This document shows positions 54,179 to 63,484 of a DNA stretch of 64,000 nucleotides, in pieces (the first letter of the stretch is position 1; every line of letters starts with the position of its first letter). Made by a program: the position numbers and the translations under genes. The notes below the pieces were generated by a model that searched no databases, was not told the DNA's origin, and saw only the letters and a program-made list of their open reading frames with translations. The stretch covers positions 1 through 64,000 of the forward strand of contig JANQLP010000253.1 of NCBI GenBank assembly GCA_028280515.1, in the 5' to 3' direction. Source of the stretch: Hyphomicrobiales bacterium. Lineage in GTDB: Bacteria; Pseudomonadota; Alphaproteobacteria; Rhizobiales; Methyloligellaceae.

Positions 54179-54763
54179 TCAGATCGGAACGTAGATGCCG
54201 AAGACCGTACGCAGGAACAGCCACGCAAACACGATGACCGTGGGGTAGAATGTGAGGCCGAACCCGAAGGATCTGACATAGGGGTTCGTATGGTAACCCA
54301 CCCAGAACAGAACCCGTCCAACCATGAACATGACGGTCAGAATGGGGATGGTGGCGGCGTCGCTGTGCGTCACGAAAGCGGCCATGCCGCTGATCCCGAC
54401 GAGAAAGACCACGAACTGTTCGACCGTGTTCCTGATGAACCGTGAGTTGATGTCGACAGGCGAATAGACCGCGATTTTCCGGCCAACCTGACGGTCGGGG
54501 CGCAGGCGTTGTGCCGCCACGACCACAACCGCCGCAACCGCCGGGAGAATTGCAACGATTGCGCACTGGATGACCAGTGTCAGGCGATCGTCCGGCCACC
54601 AGCCCTGTGGCCGCCAATCAATTGCCAGGTCCGCACAGATGTAGATTGCAAGGCACGAAACAGCGCAGACGGCGAGCACCTTCAGAAAAGGCGACGTCCG
54701 GCGCGACAATCGGCGCAACTTGCGCTCGACGGTGCGTGCATTTGGTTTCGTATCTGAGTCCAT
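54179..54763 (-). CDS. MAPEG-family membrane protein
   Basis: A 194-residue protein with four helices after a basic, arginine-rich N-terminus. The family motif DINSRFIRNTVEQFVVFLVG (residues about 100-120) and GRVLFWVGYHTNPYVRSFGFGLTFYPTVI match MAPEG (glutathione-related membrane proteins). The length exceeds the usual 130-150 because of the N-terminal extension. I chose the ATG at 54763; the open frame reaches 54835 with no better ribosome binding site, so the start is uncertain. The substrate is unknown. Confidence 0.8.
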   Translation of the reverse strand: MDSDTKPNARTVERKLRRLSRRTSPFLKVLAVCAVSCLAIYICADLAIDWRPQGWWPDDRLTLVIQCAIVAILPAVAAVVVVAAQRLRPDRQVGRKIAVYSPVDINSRFIRNTVEQFVVFLVGISGMAAFVTHSDAATIPILTVMFMVGRVLFWVGYHTNPYVRSFGFGLTFYPTVIVFAWLFLRTVFGIYVPI

Positions 54764-55049
54764 TTGCACACGAATCATCCTGCTGCCGTCACGCACCATC
54801 ATCAAGGTATGTGACATGCGTGAGCTGAACGTCAAAGAACGCGAGATACGGTTCGGACCAAGTCCGAGAGGTTCAAACCGCGCAAATGGTGACCGGGATC
54901 ACTTCTCCAGCGCCCGCGTATCTCCATTTCCAGGAGGTTGCGGATTACCGCGACACCAGATTGGGGACGAGGAGTTTGAACCTTTTCCCCCGCAACTGCG
55001 TCCAAAGGATGAGGGGTCCGATGGCTGGGCCCGTCGAGGAGCCGATGCA

Positions 55050-55199
55050 ATGACCTACGTGATCGTCACCAGGAAACGAAAAGTGATCGGAAACCCGATT
55101 GCGTCCTACAACGAAGCCTACGAGTTGGCGACGCGACTGTATGGCGACAACGTCCAGGACTGGTTGAAGCACAACCTCCGCATTGAGGAGAACCGCTAG
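55050..55199 (+). CDS. small cytoplasmic hypothetical protein
   Basis: A 49-residue protein, MTYVIVTRKRKVIGNPIASYN and then EAYELATRLYGDNVQDWLKHNLRIEENR, with a GAGGA ribosome binding site ten bases upstream. The short beta-then-helix arrangement is compact and protein-like. The upstream frame to 54720 is not convincing. The glutamine amidotransferase gene begins 37 bases downstream, so the two may share a transcript. Confidence 0.55.
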   Translation: MTYVIVTRKRKVIGNPIASYNEAYELATRLYGDNVQDWLKHNLRIEENR

Positions 55200-55235
55200 T
55201 CTCGAGGTCTCCTCCAGATCAAGGACGCTGCCGTC

Positions 55236-55997
55236 ATGTCGTTTTCAGCAGAACATACCGTTTCACCAGGAGCGACCGCCTGGAGGCAGACGTCATCGCG
55301 CAAAGTGCTCGCGATTATGCATCAGAAGCACTCGTCGGCCGGTCAGGTGGGGAACTGGCTTGCAGCGCAGGGTCTTTCGCTTGATATCCGCCGCCCCCGT
55401 TTTGGCGACGCACTCCCCGAAACACTGGAAGACCATGCAGGAGCAGTCATATTTGGCGGCCCGCAAAGCGCGAACGACAATGACGACTTCATCCGCCGCG
55501 AAATCGACTGGGTCGGTGTCGCGTTGAAAGAAGAAAAGCCACTCCTTGGAATTTGCCTCGGGGCACAGATGCTGGCGTTGCATCTGGGCGCAGAGATCCG
55601 TCCACATGCGCAAGGCGTTGTGGAGCGGGGGTACCATACGATCCTGCCGACGCACAGCGGCAGCGAAATGCTGGACTGGCCGGAACGCGTCTATCAGTGG
55701 CACGAGCAGGGTTTCAGCGCACCACAGACCAGTGTCGTGCTGGCGGAGGGTGAGACCTTCCGCAACCAAGCCTTTCGGTTGGGTTCAGCCTTCGGATTGC
55801 AATTCCATCCCGAAATCACGCGAAACGCCATCATCCGCCTGATATCCGCCTCAAGTCCCGATTCGTGCTCTGCCACGACGCACCTGCGTCACCATTGTCA
55901 CTATGGTCCGACCCAGCGGCAATGGCTCGATGAGTTCATGACAAAGTGGATTGGGTTGGGGCAGGCCGAACCAGAGCAGTTGCTTGCCGCGGCGTAA
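55236..55997 (+). CDS. class I glutamine amidotransferase
   Basis: A 253-residue protein of the GATase class I group related to the GMP synthase amidotransferase domain. It has VIFGGPQSANDNDDFIRREIDW, the nucleophile elbow PLLGICLGAQMLALHLG (Cys at about 109) and the catalytic His-x-Glu in GLQFHPEIT, near residue 195. It would hydrolyse glutamine to feed ammonia or transfer an amide; no partner synthetase gene is adjacent. The role is not known. Confidence 0.9.
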   Translation: MSFSAEHTVSPGATAWRQTSSRKVLAIMHQKHSSAGQVGNWLAAQGLSLDIRRPRFGDALPETLEDHAGAVIFGGPQSANDNDDFIRREIDWVGVALKEEKPLLGICLGAQMLALHLGAEIRPHAQGVVERGYHTILPTHSGSEMLDWPERVYQWHEQGFSAPQTSVVLAEGETFRNQAFRLGSAFGLQFHPEITRNAIIRLISASSPDSCSATTHLRHHCHYGPTQRQWLDEFMTKWIGLGQAEPEQLLAAA

Positions 55998-56038
55998 GCC
56001 ACCATTGCTCTGGTGCGCGCAGGTCGCGCTATGAACGA

Positions 56039-56341
56039 CTACCCTATGGCGACAAATGAAACGATGAGCGCACCCATCGCCGTGGCAACGGCCAGAATGA
56101 TATTGGCCTTCCTGTTTTCGGTCTCAAATTGCCGTACTCGTTTTTGTTCGCGCCTCTCCAGCCACTGTTGCGCAGCTGTCAATTCCTCGTCGGCATACTT
56201 GCCGTGGGCAACGGCTGAACGCACGTCTTCTTCGCCCCGTCGTTCAAAGTCCTTGAAATGGCGGTTTCTGCTTCCGATCATTTCCTCATCATTCGCAGTT
56301 GCTGATGCAATCCGAATCACATCGGCGATTTTACTTCGCAC
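56039..56341 (-). CDS. hypothetical protein with C-terminal membrane helix
   Basis: A 100-residue protein. The first 75 residues are charged and helical (HFKDFERRGEEDVRSAV, ADEELTAAQQWLERREQKR), and residues 80-98 form one membrane helix (ANIILAVATAMGALIVSFVA). This is a recurring type in alphaproteobacteria, without known function. The first codon is a GTG at 56341; an internal ATG at 56281 is a second possibility. Confidence 0.6.
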   Translation of the reverse strand: MRSKIADVIRIASATANDEEMIGSRNRHFKDFERRGEEDVRSAVAHGKYADEELTAAQQWLERREQKRVRQFETENRKANIILAVATAMGALIVSFVAIG

Positions 56342-56596
56342 AACAAAGATATCACGTCTTTATGGCCGAACCGAGCACCGAGAGCTTTGATCGGACGAAA
56401 TACGCATGGTGAACCCGGATCGCACCTGGCGACGGGTAGCAATGCCCTGCAGCTTTTTCGAAAACACCGAAATGGCGAAGCCTGCTCTCAGCATGGATTT
56501 TCAAACCGCACGATTGGTGATCGGGATCACTTTCATCGCCCTGTTGCACCTCCATCTCAACGGCATCGCACAATTTGTCACTGGATGGAGAACACG

Positions 56597-56839
56597 ATGC
56601 CAAAGCACACATTGACGCCAAACGCCGTTCGTATCGCTGCAGCAGCAGCACTGTTTGTGGCCGTCGGCATCAGCATGACTGCGAACACCCGGAACGCAGA
56701 AGCCGCATCCGCCCGAACCGTTTCCGGTGTCTCAGAGCAACTCGTGGATATCGTCGAGCATGGCTGGCGCGGGCCGCGCCACTGTCACTGGCGCTTGCGC
56801 CGCGGTCATTGGGTGTACATCTGCCACCGCCACCGCTGA
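56597..56839 (+). CDS. small secreted histidine/arginine-rich protein
   Basis: An 80-residue exported protein: signal peptide AVRIAAAAALFVAVGISM with cleavage near AEAAS, then a short mature part ending in HCHWRLRRGHWVYICHRHR, dense in H, C and R. Such tails could bind metal. The ATG at 56597 has TGGAG about ten bases upstream. No homologue or role is known to me. Confidence 0.6.
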   Translation: MPKHTLTPNAVRIAAAAALFVAVGISMTANTRNAEAASARTVSGVSEQLVDIVEHGWRGPRHCHWRLRRGHWVYICHRHR

Positions 56840-56906
56840 GTTTTCGCAAGGGCATCGGTACGAAAGCGTCTTTTGGAGTACGTGCCGCCCCAATGCCCCC
56901 GCGAAC

Positions 56907-56940
56907 GGAGCCCGCGGCTGTTCACACGGTCGCGGGCTCC
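56907..56940 (-). terminator. hairpin around the amidase stop codon
   Basis: Two perfect 10-bp arms GGAGCCCGCG and CGCGGGCTCC separated by 14 bases. The amidase stop TGA (56924-56922) lies in the loop. No T tract follows on the minus strand, so it may serve as a transcript end or mRNA stabiliser. Confidence 0.5.
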
Positions 56941-58328
56941 ACATTGTTCCAGACCCAGCGGGCCAGCCCGGTTATGCGCGCATCCTCGCGCTGCTGACCG
57001 ATGATCTGGACGCCCACCGGCAGGCCCGACACGCCGAGCAGGGGGACGCTCACCACAGGAGCGAACAGCATCGAAGAAGGATAGTTGAAGACGGCGTCGC
57101 CGGTTGGCCTCGCCGCTGTGCATTCCTCCGGTGCATCGCCGGTCCATTGCGGCGCGGGCCCAGGGCAGGAAAGGGTGATCATCGCGTCGCCCAGTTGCCG
57201 AACCGCCGCGTGCGCCAGTTGCGCTTGTCCCCTTTCCAGAAGCAGAGCCTCGTAGTCCCGTGGTTTCATTGCTTCTGCGCGTTGCAACGTGGTCATGGCG
57301 CGGTCGCTCAGACCGCCTCCTTTTTCGTTGACAATGTTGCGCTGGGCCCAGCGGTTTTCCCACGCGGTGATGGAACCGGCGATGCGGCCCGCGTCGGAAA
57401 TCGATCTTTCGAGCGCTTCGATCAACGGATGATCGGCCCGGCGCAACAGCGTAATGCCGTGGTCGGCCATATTCCGGCAAACGGCGTCGAAGGCGGTCCT
57501 TGTCGCGTCGTCGAGGCCCTGCCAGCCCTCCGTTTCCAGTACGATGAGGCGCTCGGGCTTGAGCGGTTGCGGCGGTGTCTGCAGCCCGGCGAGGGGCGGG
57601 CAACCACGATCGCCGCCCGCGCGTTGCGCGATCTCGATGGCCACCTGCCACATGTCTTCCAGCGACCCGGCATGAGGTCCGTGAGTGCTCATGCTGGTGG
57701 CAATCCGCTCTCCGCGATTGATCGCGCCTTGCGTGGGCTTGAGGGCGAAGTTGCCGCAGAAGCCGGCGGGACGGATGATCGACCCGCCGACCTGGCTGCC
57801 GATGGCGGCGGGCATCATGCGCGCGGCAACGGCCGCCGCGGACCCGGACGACGAGCCGCCCGGCGTGCGTGTCCTGTCGAACGGGTTGGTGGTCGGCCCG
57901 GGATGCGACCCGCCAAGCTCTGCCGTCACCGTCTTGCCAAAGGGGATGGCGCCCGCCTCGCGCAACGCCCACACGGCAGCATTGTCACGCTTCGGAAAAT
58001 TGCCTTCCAGGGCCTTGCAGTTCATCTGCGTGGGCATGTCCCTTGTCTCAAGCAGATCCTTGATGCCAACCGGCATGCCGTCGATGGGCGAGAGTGCCTT
58101 ACCCGCCTGCCAGCGTTTCGTGCTTTCGTCCGCTGCGGCCCGCGCCGCATCCGCATCGAGAAACGCAAAAGCGCGAACCTCGCCCTCGCGCTCGTCGACT
58201 GCTTCAAGGCAACGTTCCAGATAAGCACGCGGACTGTCGGATCCATCGGCGAAGTCGGGAACAGCCGTGTAATAGGTCAGAGCCTTGAATGTGCGCGGGT
58301 CATATGTGGCAGCTGTGTCGCGGGCCAT
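56922..58328 (-). CDS. amidase signature family hydrolase
   Basis: A 468-residue amidase with the Ser-cisSer-Lys catalytic region: Lys in GMPVGIKDLLE (about residue 72), the serines in TRTPGGSSSGSAAAVAARMMP and QVGGSIIRPAGFCG, near residues 147-178. Enzymes of this group hydrolyse amides, including AtzE- and GatA-like members. The start at 58328 has GGGAG upstream, shorter than the open frame from 58400. No transport or GatB/C gene is adjacent, so it is a stand-alone amidase. Confidence 0.9.
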   Translation of the reverse strand: MARDTAATYDPRTFKALTYYTAVPDFADGSDSPRAYLERCLEAVDEREGEVRAFAFLDADAARAAADESTKRWQAGKALSPIDGMPVGIKDLLETRDMPTQMNCKALEGNFPKRDNAAVWALREAGAIPFGKTVTAELGGSHPGPTTNPFDRTRTPGGSSSGSAAAVAARMMPAAIGSQVGGSIIRPAGFCGNFALKPTQGAINRGERIATSMSTHGPHAGSLEDMWQVAIEIAQRAGGDRGCPPLAGLQTPPQPLKPERLIVLETEGWQGLDDATRTAFDAVCRNMADHGITLLRRADHPLIEALERSISDAGRIAGSITAWENRWAQRNIVNEKGGGLSDRAMTTLQRAEAMKPRDYEALLLERGQAQLAHAAVRQLGDAMITLSCPGPAPQWTGDAPEECTAARPTGDAVFNYPSSMLFAPVVSVPLLGVSGLPVGVQIIGQQREDARITGLARWVWNNVEPATV

Positions 58329-58540
58329 GGGTTGTCTCCCTGTGTTCTTGGTTTTGCTTGGGCGTCCGGCGAAGGATAGCAGGACCGACGCGAGAACCAC
58401 TACTGCAATCCTCCCTAAGATGCGCGTGGAATTGCGTGACCGCGACGGAACCCGTGCTGCGACATGACACGCAAACTCTGCTAGAGAAGTGTCGTTCGTC
58501 TTTTAACTGCCGTCAGTTCCACGGAGGTCCAGATTTCGCC

Positions 58541-58831
58541 ATGGTCAAAACTGTCACGCATGAGGTTCAGACGACCGTCGGGGCCTACCTGAAAGAGATT
58601 CCAGGCGCGCTTGGGACGATGGACTATGAGGTGCGCGGGAACCGCGTCGTCGCGCATTCTGCGGATGGCACCGTCATCATCAATCTGACCTATGAGGGCG
58701 AGCGTCACCTGGGCTCCCTCGACCTTCCCATGACCAAGGTCGAAGTCGTCTGCGTCGGATTTTCCGACGACAAGGCCGATGCGTTCCTGAAACACTATGA
58801 CCAGCAGATGCTGCGGACCGGGGGCGGTTGA
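58541..58831 (+). CDS. small hypothetical protein
   Basis: A 96-residue soluble protein with ALGTMDYEVRGNRVVAHSAD, a GTVIINLTYEGERHLGSLDL core and FSDDKADAFLKHYDQQM at the end, in an alternating strand and helix pattern. I do not recognise a family. The ATG at 58541 follows GGAGG at a 13-base spacing; the open frame reaching 58289 on the same strand overlaps the amidase start and is rejected. Confidence 0.55.
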   Translation: MVKTVTHEVQTTVGAYLKEIPGALGTMDYEVRGNRVVAHSADGTVIINLTYEGERHLGSLDLPMTKVEVVCVGFSDDKADAFLKHYDQQMLRTGGG

Positions 58832-58958
58832 GCTGACGGTCATAGTGCCGCATAGGGGCGAGTCATGTCGGATTGTGAGCGGGGGGTGGACCGCCGATAG
58901 GGGTTGTTGACTGCAATAACGGGGGGAGGCGGAGGCTCAATCCATCCGCCGGCTTGGA

Positions 58959-60212
58959 ATGCAGCAGCGTGCCGGAACAACGTCTCTATGGCTGACGATC
59001 ATACTGCCATTCGCGATGGGCTTCTTCGTCTCGATGGCCTTCAAGTGCATCAACGCCATCCTGGCCCATCCCCTGGAGCAGGAACTGCACCTCGCCAGCG
59101 TGGAGATGGGCTGGATCACGTCGCTGTTCCTGCTCACCTTCGCCCTGATGCAACTGCCTGTCGGGCTCCTGCTCGATCGATGGGGGCCTTGGAAAACCCA
59201 GAGCCTGCTTTTCATCATCGGAGCTGTCGGCATCACTCTGTTCGGCCTTTCGTCGGACGTGACCATGCTCGCCATCGGCCGTGCCATCCTCGGCATCGGC
59301 ATGGCGGGCGGCCTGGTGGCTGCCTTCAAGGCCACAGCCGACTGGTGCACTGCGGAAGAGGTGCCTTTCTACAACAGCATCATTCTGGGCGTGGGAGGCC
59401 TTGGCGCGTTGATGGTCACCAGCCCGGCCAAGTTCTTCGAGCTTGAGTTTGGTTGGCGCACCCTCTGTCTTTCCATGGCGGCCCTGACTCTGGTCGTGGC
59501 AGTCGTGATGTTCTTTGCCGGCAGGAACAAGCCGATGTCAAAGGACCTGACCAAGGATCTCCACAGCGACCTTGTCGGCCTCAAATCGATCTACACCGAC
59601 CCGTTCTTCTGGCAGGTCGCGCCGCTGATCATCGTATGCAACGGCGGTTTCATCGCCATGATTGGCCTGTGGCTCGGACCCTGGCTGCAGCACGTGGTCG
59701 GCTTTTCGCCGCTTGAGAGCGCCCACTACCTGTTCGCGATTTCCCTTGCCATGACAATCGGCTTCGTGTCCGGCGGCCTGATTGCCCGTCTGGCCGAACG
59801 CCTGGCGCAGCCACTCATTGTCGTCGTTGTCTGGGGCATCGTCATATACGTCGCGATTCAAATCATCCTGGTCCTGAATATCGCGTCGCAGAATTATCTG
59901 ATCTGGGCGGCCTATGGCATTTCCGCCAAGGCGGCCGTATTGGGCTTCGCTGTACTCACACGTCATTTCGGACCGAAGCTGAGCGGGCGGGTTGTAACCG
60001 GTGCCAACATCTTCGTCTGCCTGTTCGCCTTCGCCGCGCAGAATGCCTTCGGTGTGGTGCTGCATCTCTGGCCCGAGAGCGGCGGTGCAGGCCCTTCCGC
60101 CGCCGCATACCAGGCGGCATTCGCGGGGCTTGTCACCCTGCATGTTCTCGCGCTCGCGTGGTTCATGTTCATGGACCGGATGGCGCAGCCACCACGGACA
60201 AGGGAGAGCTGA
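58959..60212 (+). CDS. MFS transporter
   Basis: A 417-residue major facilitator superfamily protein with 12 helices. After helix 2 comes the signature LLLDRWGPWKTQSLLF, with VGLLLDR as the usual G-x-x-x-D-R loop, and IGRAILGIGMAGG in helix 4. The sequence suggests an exporter or organic-acid symporter; the substrate is unknown. A PaaI-type thioesterase gene follows 33 bases later, so the two may form an operon. Confidence 0.9.
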   Translation: MQQRAGTTSLWLTIILPFAMGFFVSMAFKCINAILAHPLEQELHLASVEMGWITSLFLLTFALMQLPVGLLLDRWGPWKTQSLLFIIGAVGITLFGLSSDVTMLAIGRAILGIGMAGGLVAAFKATADWCTAEEVPFYNSIILGVGGLGALMVTSPAKFFELEFGWRTLCLSMAALTLVVAVVMFFAGRNKPMSKDLTKDLHSDLVGLKSIYTDPFFWQVAPLIIVCNGGFIAMIGLWLGPWLQHVVGFSPLESAHYLFAISLAMTIGFVSGGLIARLAERLAQPLIVVVVWGIVIYVAIQIILVLNIASQNYLIWAAYGISAKAAVLGFAVLTRHFGPKLSGRVVTGANIFVCLFAFAAQNAFGVVLHLWPESGGAGPSAAAYQAAFAGLVTLHVLALAWFMFMDRMAQPPRTRES

Positions 60213-60245
60213 TCATGGCCCCCAACGGACACGGCACGAGATAAG

Positions 60246-60686
60246 ATGACTCCCGAAGAGCAACAGCAGCGCGTCCGAGCGAGTTTTGCCAAACAGGGGC
60301 TGATGGCAACCCTGGGCGCACGGCTGGACAGCGTTTCGCCGGGCCTTGTCGAGATCGCGCTCAGTCCCCAGCCTGCCATATCCCAACAGCATGGCTTCGT
60401 GCATGCCGGAGCTGTGAGCGCCATTGCCGACAGCGCAGCAGGTTACGCCGCCTTGAGCCTGATGCCCGCCGGCACCGGCGTTCTGACCGCGGAGTTCAAG
60501 ATCAATCTTCTTGCCCCCGCGGCGGGCGACCGCATTCTGGCGCGCGGGCGCGTGGTGAAGGCCGGGCGCACGCTTACCCTTGCCCAGTCGGAAGTGTTCG
60601 CGGAGACGAACGGTCAGGAAAAGCTCGTCGCGTTTCTGACTGCAACGCTGATGGCGGTCGAAGGCCGCGACGGCATCAGCGACTGA
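60246..60686 (+). CDS. PaaI-type hotdog thioesterase
   Basis: A 146-residue hotdog-fold thioesterase. It has the PaaI-like pattern GFVHAGAVSAIADSAAGYAALSLM with the catalytic Asp region, then VLTAEFKINLLAPAAGD and ARGRVVKAGRTLTLAQSEVF. Such enzymes hydrolyse acyl- or aryl-CoA. It lies downstream of an MFS transporter gene in the same direction and converges on a GFA-family gene. The ribosome binding site is weak. Confidence 0.9.
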   Translation: MTPEEQQQRVRASFAKQGLMATLGARLDSVSPGLVEIALSPQPAISQQHGFVHAGAVSAIADSAAGYAALSLMPAGTGVLTAEFKINLLAPAAGDRILARGRVVKAGRTLTLAQSEVFAETNGQEKLVAFLTATLMAVEGRDGISD

Positions 60687-60696
60687 GAGCAACATC

Positions 60697-61188
60697 TCAG
60701 CCCAGACGCGCCGAGGTCCCGCTATGGCCGGCCCACTTGGGCAGGCCATCTTCCATGTCCAAAACCCTTGATCCGTAAAAGATGTGGCACGTCGGCCTGA
60801 ACGTCTGCGGAATGTTCGGCGGCGTGCCGAAATCGAAGAGCGAGGGAAAGGCAAGCCACATGTTTCGGCCTTCATCGGCGATCGGCGTGCCGCACAACCC
60901 ACAGCTGACCTTGCACGGCAAGATGCGTTCGGCCTCGTTCAGGGCGCCGTTATAGAACTTCAGGTGATCGAAGCCCGTACTGAACCTGACATGGTGTTTG
61001 TGAAAGATCGCCGCCCACTGCATCGGCGCACCGTGCAGCTTCTGACACATGACACAGTGGCAGATCTTCGCATCGACCGGATCGGCTGAGACGCCATAGC
61101 GGACAGCGCCGCAATGGCAACGCGCCTGATACTTGATCTCGAAATCCGTGTCGTCTGCGCGCCTAAAGAGGGCTTTGAAATCATCCAT
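60697..61188 (-). CDS. GFA-family zinc protein
   Basis: A 163-residue protein of the glutathione-dependent formaldehyde-activating/CENP-V fold. The zinc-binding cysteines are in ARCHCGAVRYGV, KICHCVMCQKLHG and KVSCGLCGTPIADEGRN. The start at 61188 is inferred from the domain start and a weak GAGAACG ribosome binding site; the open frame reaches 61275. Most members of this family have no proven activity. It is convergent with the thioesterase gene. Confidence 0.85.
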   Translation of the reverse strand: MDDFKALFRRADDTDFEIKYQARCHCGAVRYGVSADPVDAKICHCVMCQKLHGAPMQWAAIFHKHHVRFSTGFDHLKFYNGALNEAERILPCKVSCGLCGTPIADEGRNMWLAFPSLFDFGTPPNIPQTFRPTCHIFYGSRVLDMEDGLPKWAGHSGTSARLG

Positions 61189-61373
61189 GTATCGTTCTCG
61201 CCAGACGGTCGCGGTTGCCCCAGTATGGGTGTCTGCAGGCCGAATGGCGAGTGCCTGGTGAAGCTCGCGGGCCAAAGCGTGACGCGGATGTCAACGATGA
61301 CCGGTCGTCCGGTTTGACCCATATGACGGTATGATTTTGAATATAGGGCATCGCCGCTGCCGTGAGCTGGGAC

Positions 61374-61943
61374 ATGTATTGGTTGCGCCTATTGTTGCTG
61401 CTGCAATGTGTGACCCTTTTCGGCGCGCACGAGTCTTTCGCCCAGTTCGACCGTCTCACCGTTCTCAATAACATGGACATTCCCGGAGGTGATTTCCGTT
61501 CGATCAAGGACGGAACGCTGCAAAGCTGCAGAGATGACTGCCTGAAAGACGAACGCTGCAAGGCCTACACCTTCAACCACAGAGCCAAGGTCTGCTTTCT
61601 GAAGGAACGCATCTCGAAACGCATAAAGTTCAATGGGGCGACCTCGGGCGTGAAGTTCACCCACGGGATACTGGCATCCCCGCCTGACCCTGGACCACCG
61701 ACCAAGGCGATCATCGATACATGGGCAAGGGCAACCGCGCTCTGTCGCGGAGAATCGAAGGAAAAGCCGGAAACCTGGGCATGGTGTGATGTGAGCGAGG
61801 CGCTCGGCGTTGTTCTGGAACTTCGCGACTGGTGCCGTGGCAAGAAGGGGCAGGAGCAGGCCCAGATGGCCTGGCACAAATGCGAAGCTGCGTCCCTTCG
61901 TGCAAAGGTCCCGAAATCCGTCTCCTCCCTTGGCCGCGAATAG
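61374..61943 (+). CDS. secreted PAN/apple-domain protein
   Basis: A 189-residue exported protein. A signal peptide (WLRLLLLLQCVTLFGAHESFAQ) precedes a PAN-type domain of six-cysteine pattern: MDIPGGDFRSIKDGTLQSC, CLKDERCKAYTFNHRAKVC and FLKE. The C-terminal half is an unrecognised helical region with further cysteines (ALCRGESKEKPETWAWCDVSE, WCRGKKG, HKCEAAS). The PAN domain binds carbohydrate or protein. The start at 61374 is chosen from the hydrophobic leader; a GTG at 61362 is possible. Confidence 0.75.
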   Translation: MYWLRLLLLLQCVTLFGAHESFAQFDRLTVLNNMDIPGGDFRSIKDGTLQSCRDDCLKDERCKAYTFNHRAKVCFLKERISKRIKFNGATSGVKFTHGILASPPDPGPPTKAIIDTWARATALCRGESKEKPETWAWCDVSEALGVVLELRDWCRGKKGQEQAQMAWHKCEAASLRAKVPKSVSSLGRE

Positions 61944-62067
61944 CGCGCGGCCGGTTCCCGGCTGCTCCCAATCGCCATCACTCCAATCGAATAATTCTGC
62001 GACTTGCGTGTTTACGTCGGGAGAACATCAGCGCGTACCCGCGTTTGAAAAGTCGGAGGGCCACCCA

Positions 62068-62790
62068 ATGTTCAGATCGCTTTTCTCTCTCGTGCGCAAC
62101 AGCGCCAGTCGCGGACCCCTTGTCGTCGCCGAGAACAGGTCGACGACTTCCCATGATCCGCAGATCCGTGCATGCACCGAAGCTCTGGGCTGGGCCCGCA
62201 AGGCGCTGGTGGTGGCGGCGGCGCAGAACCGGCAGGAACAGGCAGTTATCGAGAAGTTGTCCCACCTCAACGCCAATCTGGAGAGACGGGCAACTCTGGC
62301 CCTAAGCGCCGGAAACGAACAGTTGGCAAGGGAAGTCGCTGCAGCCATTGCGCTGCTCGAGAACGCGCGGCATAACGCTTCTGAGGTGATTTCGGGCTTT
62401 TCGGAACAATTCGGTCAGCTTCGCCAATTGGTTCGAACCACAGAGCTGAGGCTCCAGGATTTCCGGGCTGGCCACAGAATCGACACCGCGAATGGCGCAA
62501 CAATCAAACAGGTAACCAGCGGAAAGGCCGCGCGCGACACGCTTGCCGAGGTTCAGACGACCCTTGGACGCCTGCAGTCCCGGCAAAACGAGATCGATCA
62601 CGCGAACAATGTGTTGGACAGGTTCGACGCAGGGTCTGACCCCAATGCCATTGTACAAATAATGACCGATGCGGGATTTGGCGCGCCGGCACAGAAGAAG
62701 GTCGAGGGTGTTTTTGAGCGTCTCCGCGCCCAACACGAGGCGGGGCGTAAGACAGATCAGGCCGGTGCCAATACGCCTCAGCGGAGCTGA
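62068..62790 (+). CDS. PspA/IM30-like coiled-coil protein
   Basis: A 240-residue protein that is almost wholly alpha-helical, with the heptad pattern seen in LNANLERRATLALSAGN, ALLENARHNASEVISG and DTLAEVQTTLGRLQSRQNEI. The C-terminal IVQIMTDAGFGAPAQKKVEGVFERLRAQ fits PspA-like proteins, which bind stressed inner membranes. The N-terminal helix is less amphipathic than in classical PspA. The start at 62068 follows CGGAGGG. No pspF or pspBC genes are adjacent. Confidence 0.75.
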   Translation: MFRSLFSLVRNSASRGPLVVAENRSTTSHDPQIRACTEALGWARKALVVAAAQNRQEQAVIEKLSHLNANLERRATLALSAGNEQLAREVAAAIALLENARHNASEVISGFSEQFGQLRQLVRTTELRLQDFRAGHRIDTANGATIKQVTSGKAARDTLAEVQTTLGRLQSRQNEIDHANNVLDRFDAGSDPNAIVQIMTDAGFGAPAQKKVEGVFERLRAQHEAGRKTDQAGANTPQRS

Positions 62791-62925
62791 CGCAAAACAG
62801 GCGCCCCCGGAGGACCGCCGTCTGCCTCCGAACTCGCCGACGGACTTTCCCTGTCCGTGTTGCGGCGCGAACATCCAGTTTCCTGAGATATCCGGACGCT
62901 CTCAGCATATGCCGTTTGCTGAAAC

Positions 62926-63231
62926 CTATCTGAGCTTGCGAAGCGTTTGTTCGGACAAAAGGGAATTGAAGTCAAACGCGTCATCATTGTCTGTCGAATT
63001 GCTATTGGTTGTGTGGCGTTCGTCCGTATTGTTCTTGTTTTTCAGATACCTGTCACGAACAGACTCAAGCCCGTATTTGCTGACCAGACCATCGATCTTG
63101 CCCGAATGCTTCGAGATGAAAGACCCCAGATCCAAAGTGGAACCGGCGTGCGCGGTGTCAACAGTGTAAGACTGGCTCGTCGCAAAGACCGCGCTGGCGA
63201 CTATGGCAATCCGAAAAAGGTTCGTATTCAT
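62926..63231 (-). CDS. small secreted hypothetical protein
   Basis: A 101-residue exported protein. The signal peptide (LFRIAIVASAVFATSQSYTVD, cleavage near TAHAG) is followed by a charged, asparagine- and threonine-rich mature part (KNKNNTDERHTTNSNSTDND). The residue use is unlike that of the neighbours. No family is recognised. It is divergent from the leuC gene 254 bases downstream. Confidence 0.65.
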   Translation of the reverse strand: MNTNLFRIAIVASAVFATSQSYTVDTAHAGSTLDLGSFISKHSGKIDGLVSKYGLESVRDRYLKNKNNTDERHTTNSNSTDNDDAFDFNSLLSEQTLRKLR

Positions 63232-63484
63232 GACTGTCTCCTCCGTCCAGGGTCAGGTCCCTTGATGCGTCCCATGCACCCCCTTTAATAGGCCACACAG
63301 GCCGCGATCCGCGGTGATGCGCATCACACTTTTGCGCCTTTATCGATGGCGCACGCATTTTCAAGATTATGGGTTTTGGAATATCCTTCGCAGCGAAACG
63401 CGTTCCAGTGCGGCGCTCGGATTTCCGGGACGACGACCGACTAACCTCAAGCAATTGAAAAACGGAGCATGGCAAGGCCCTGAT

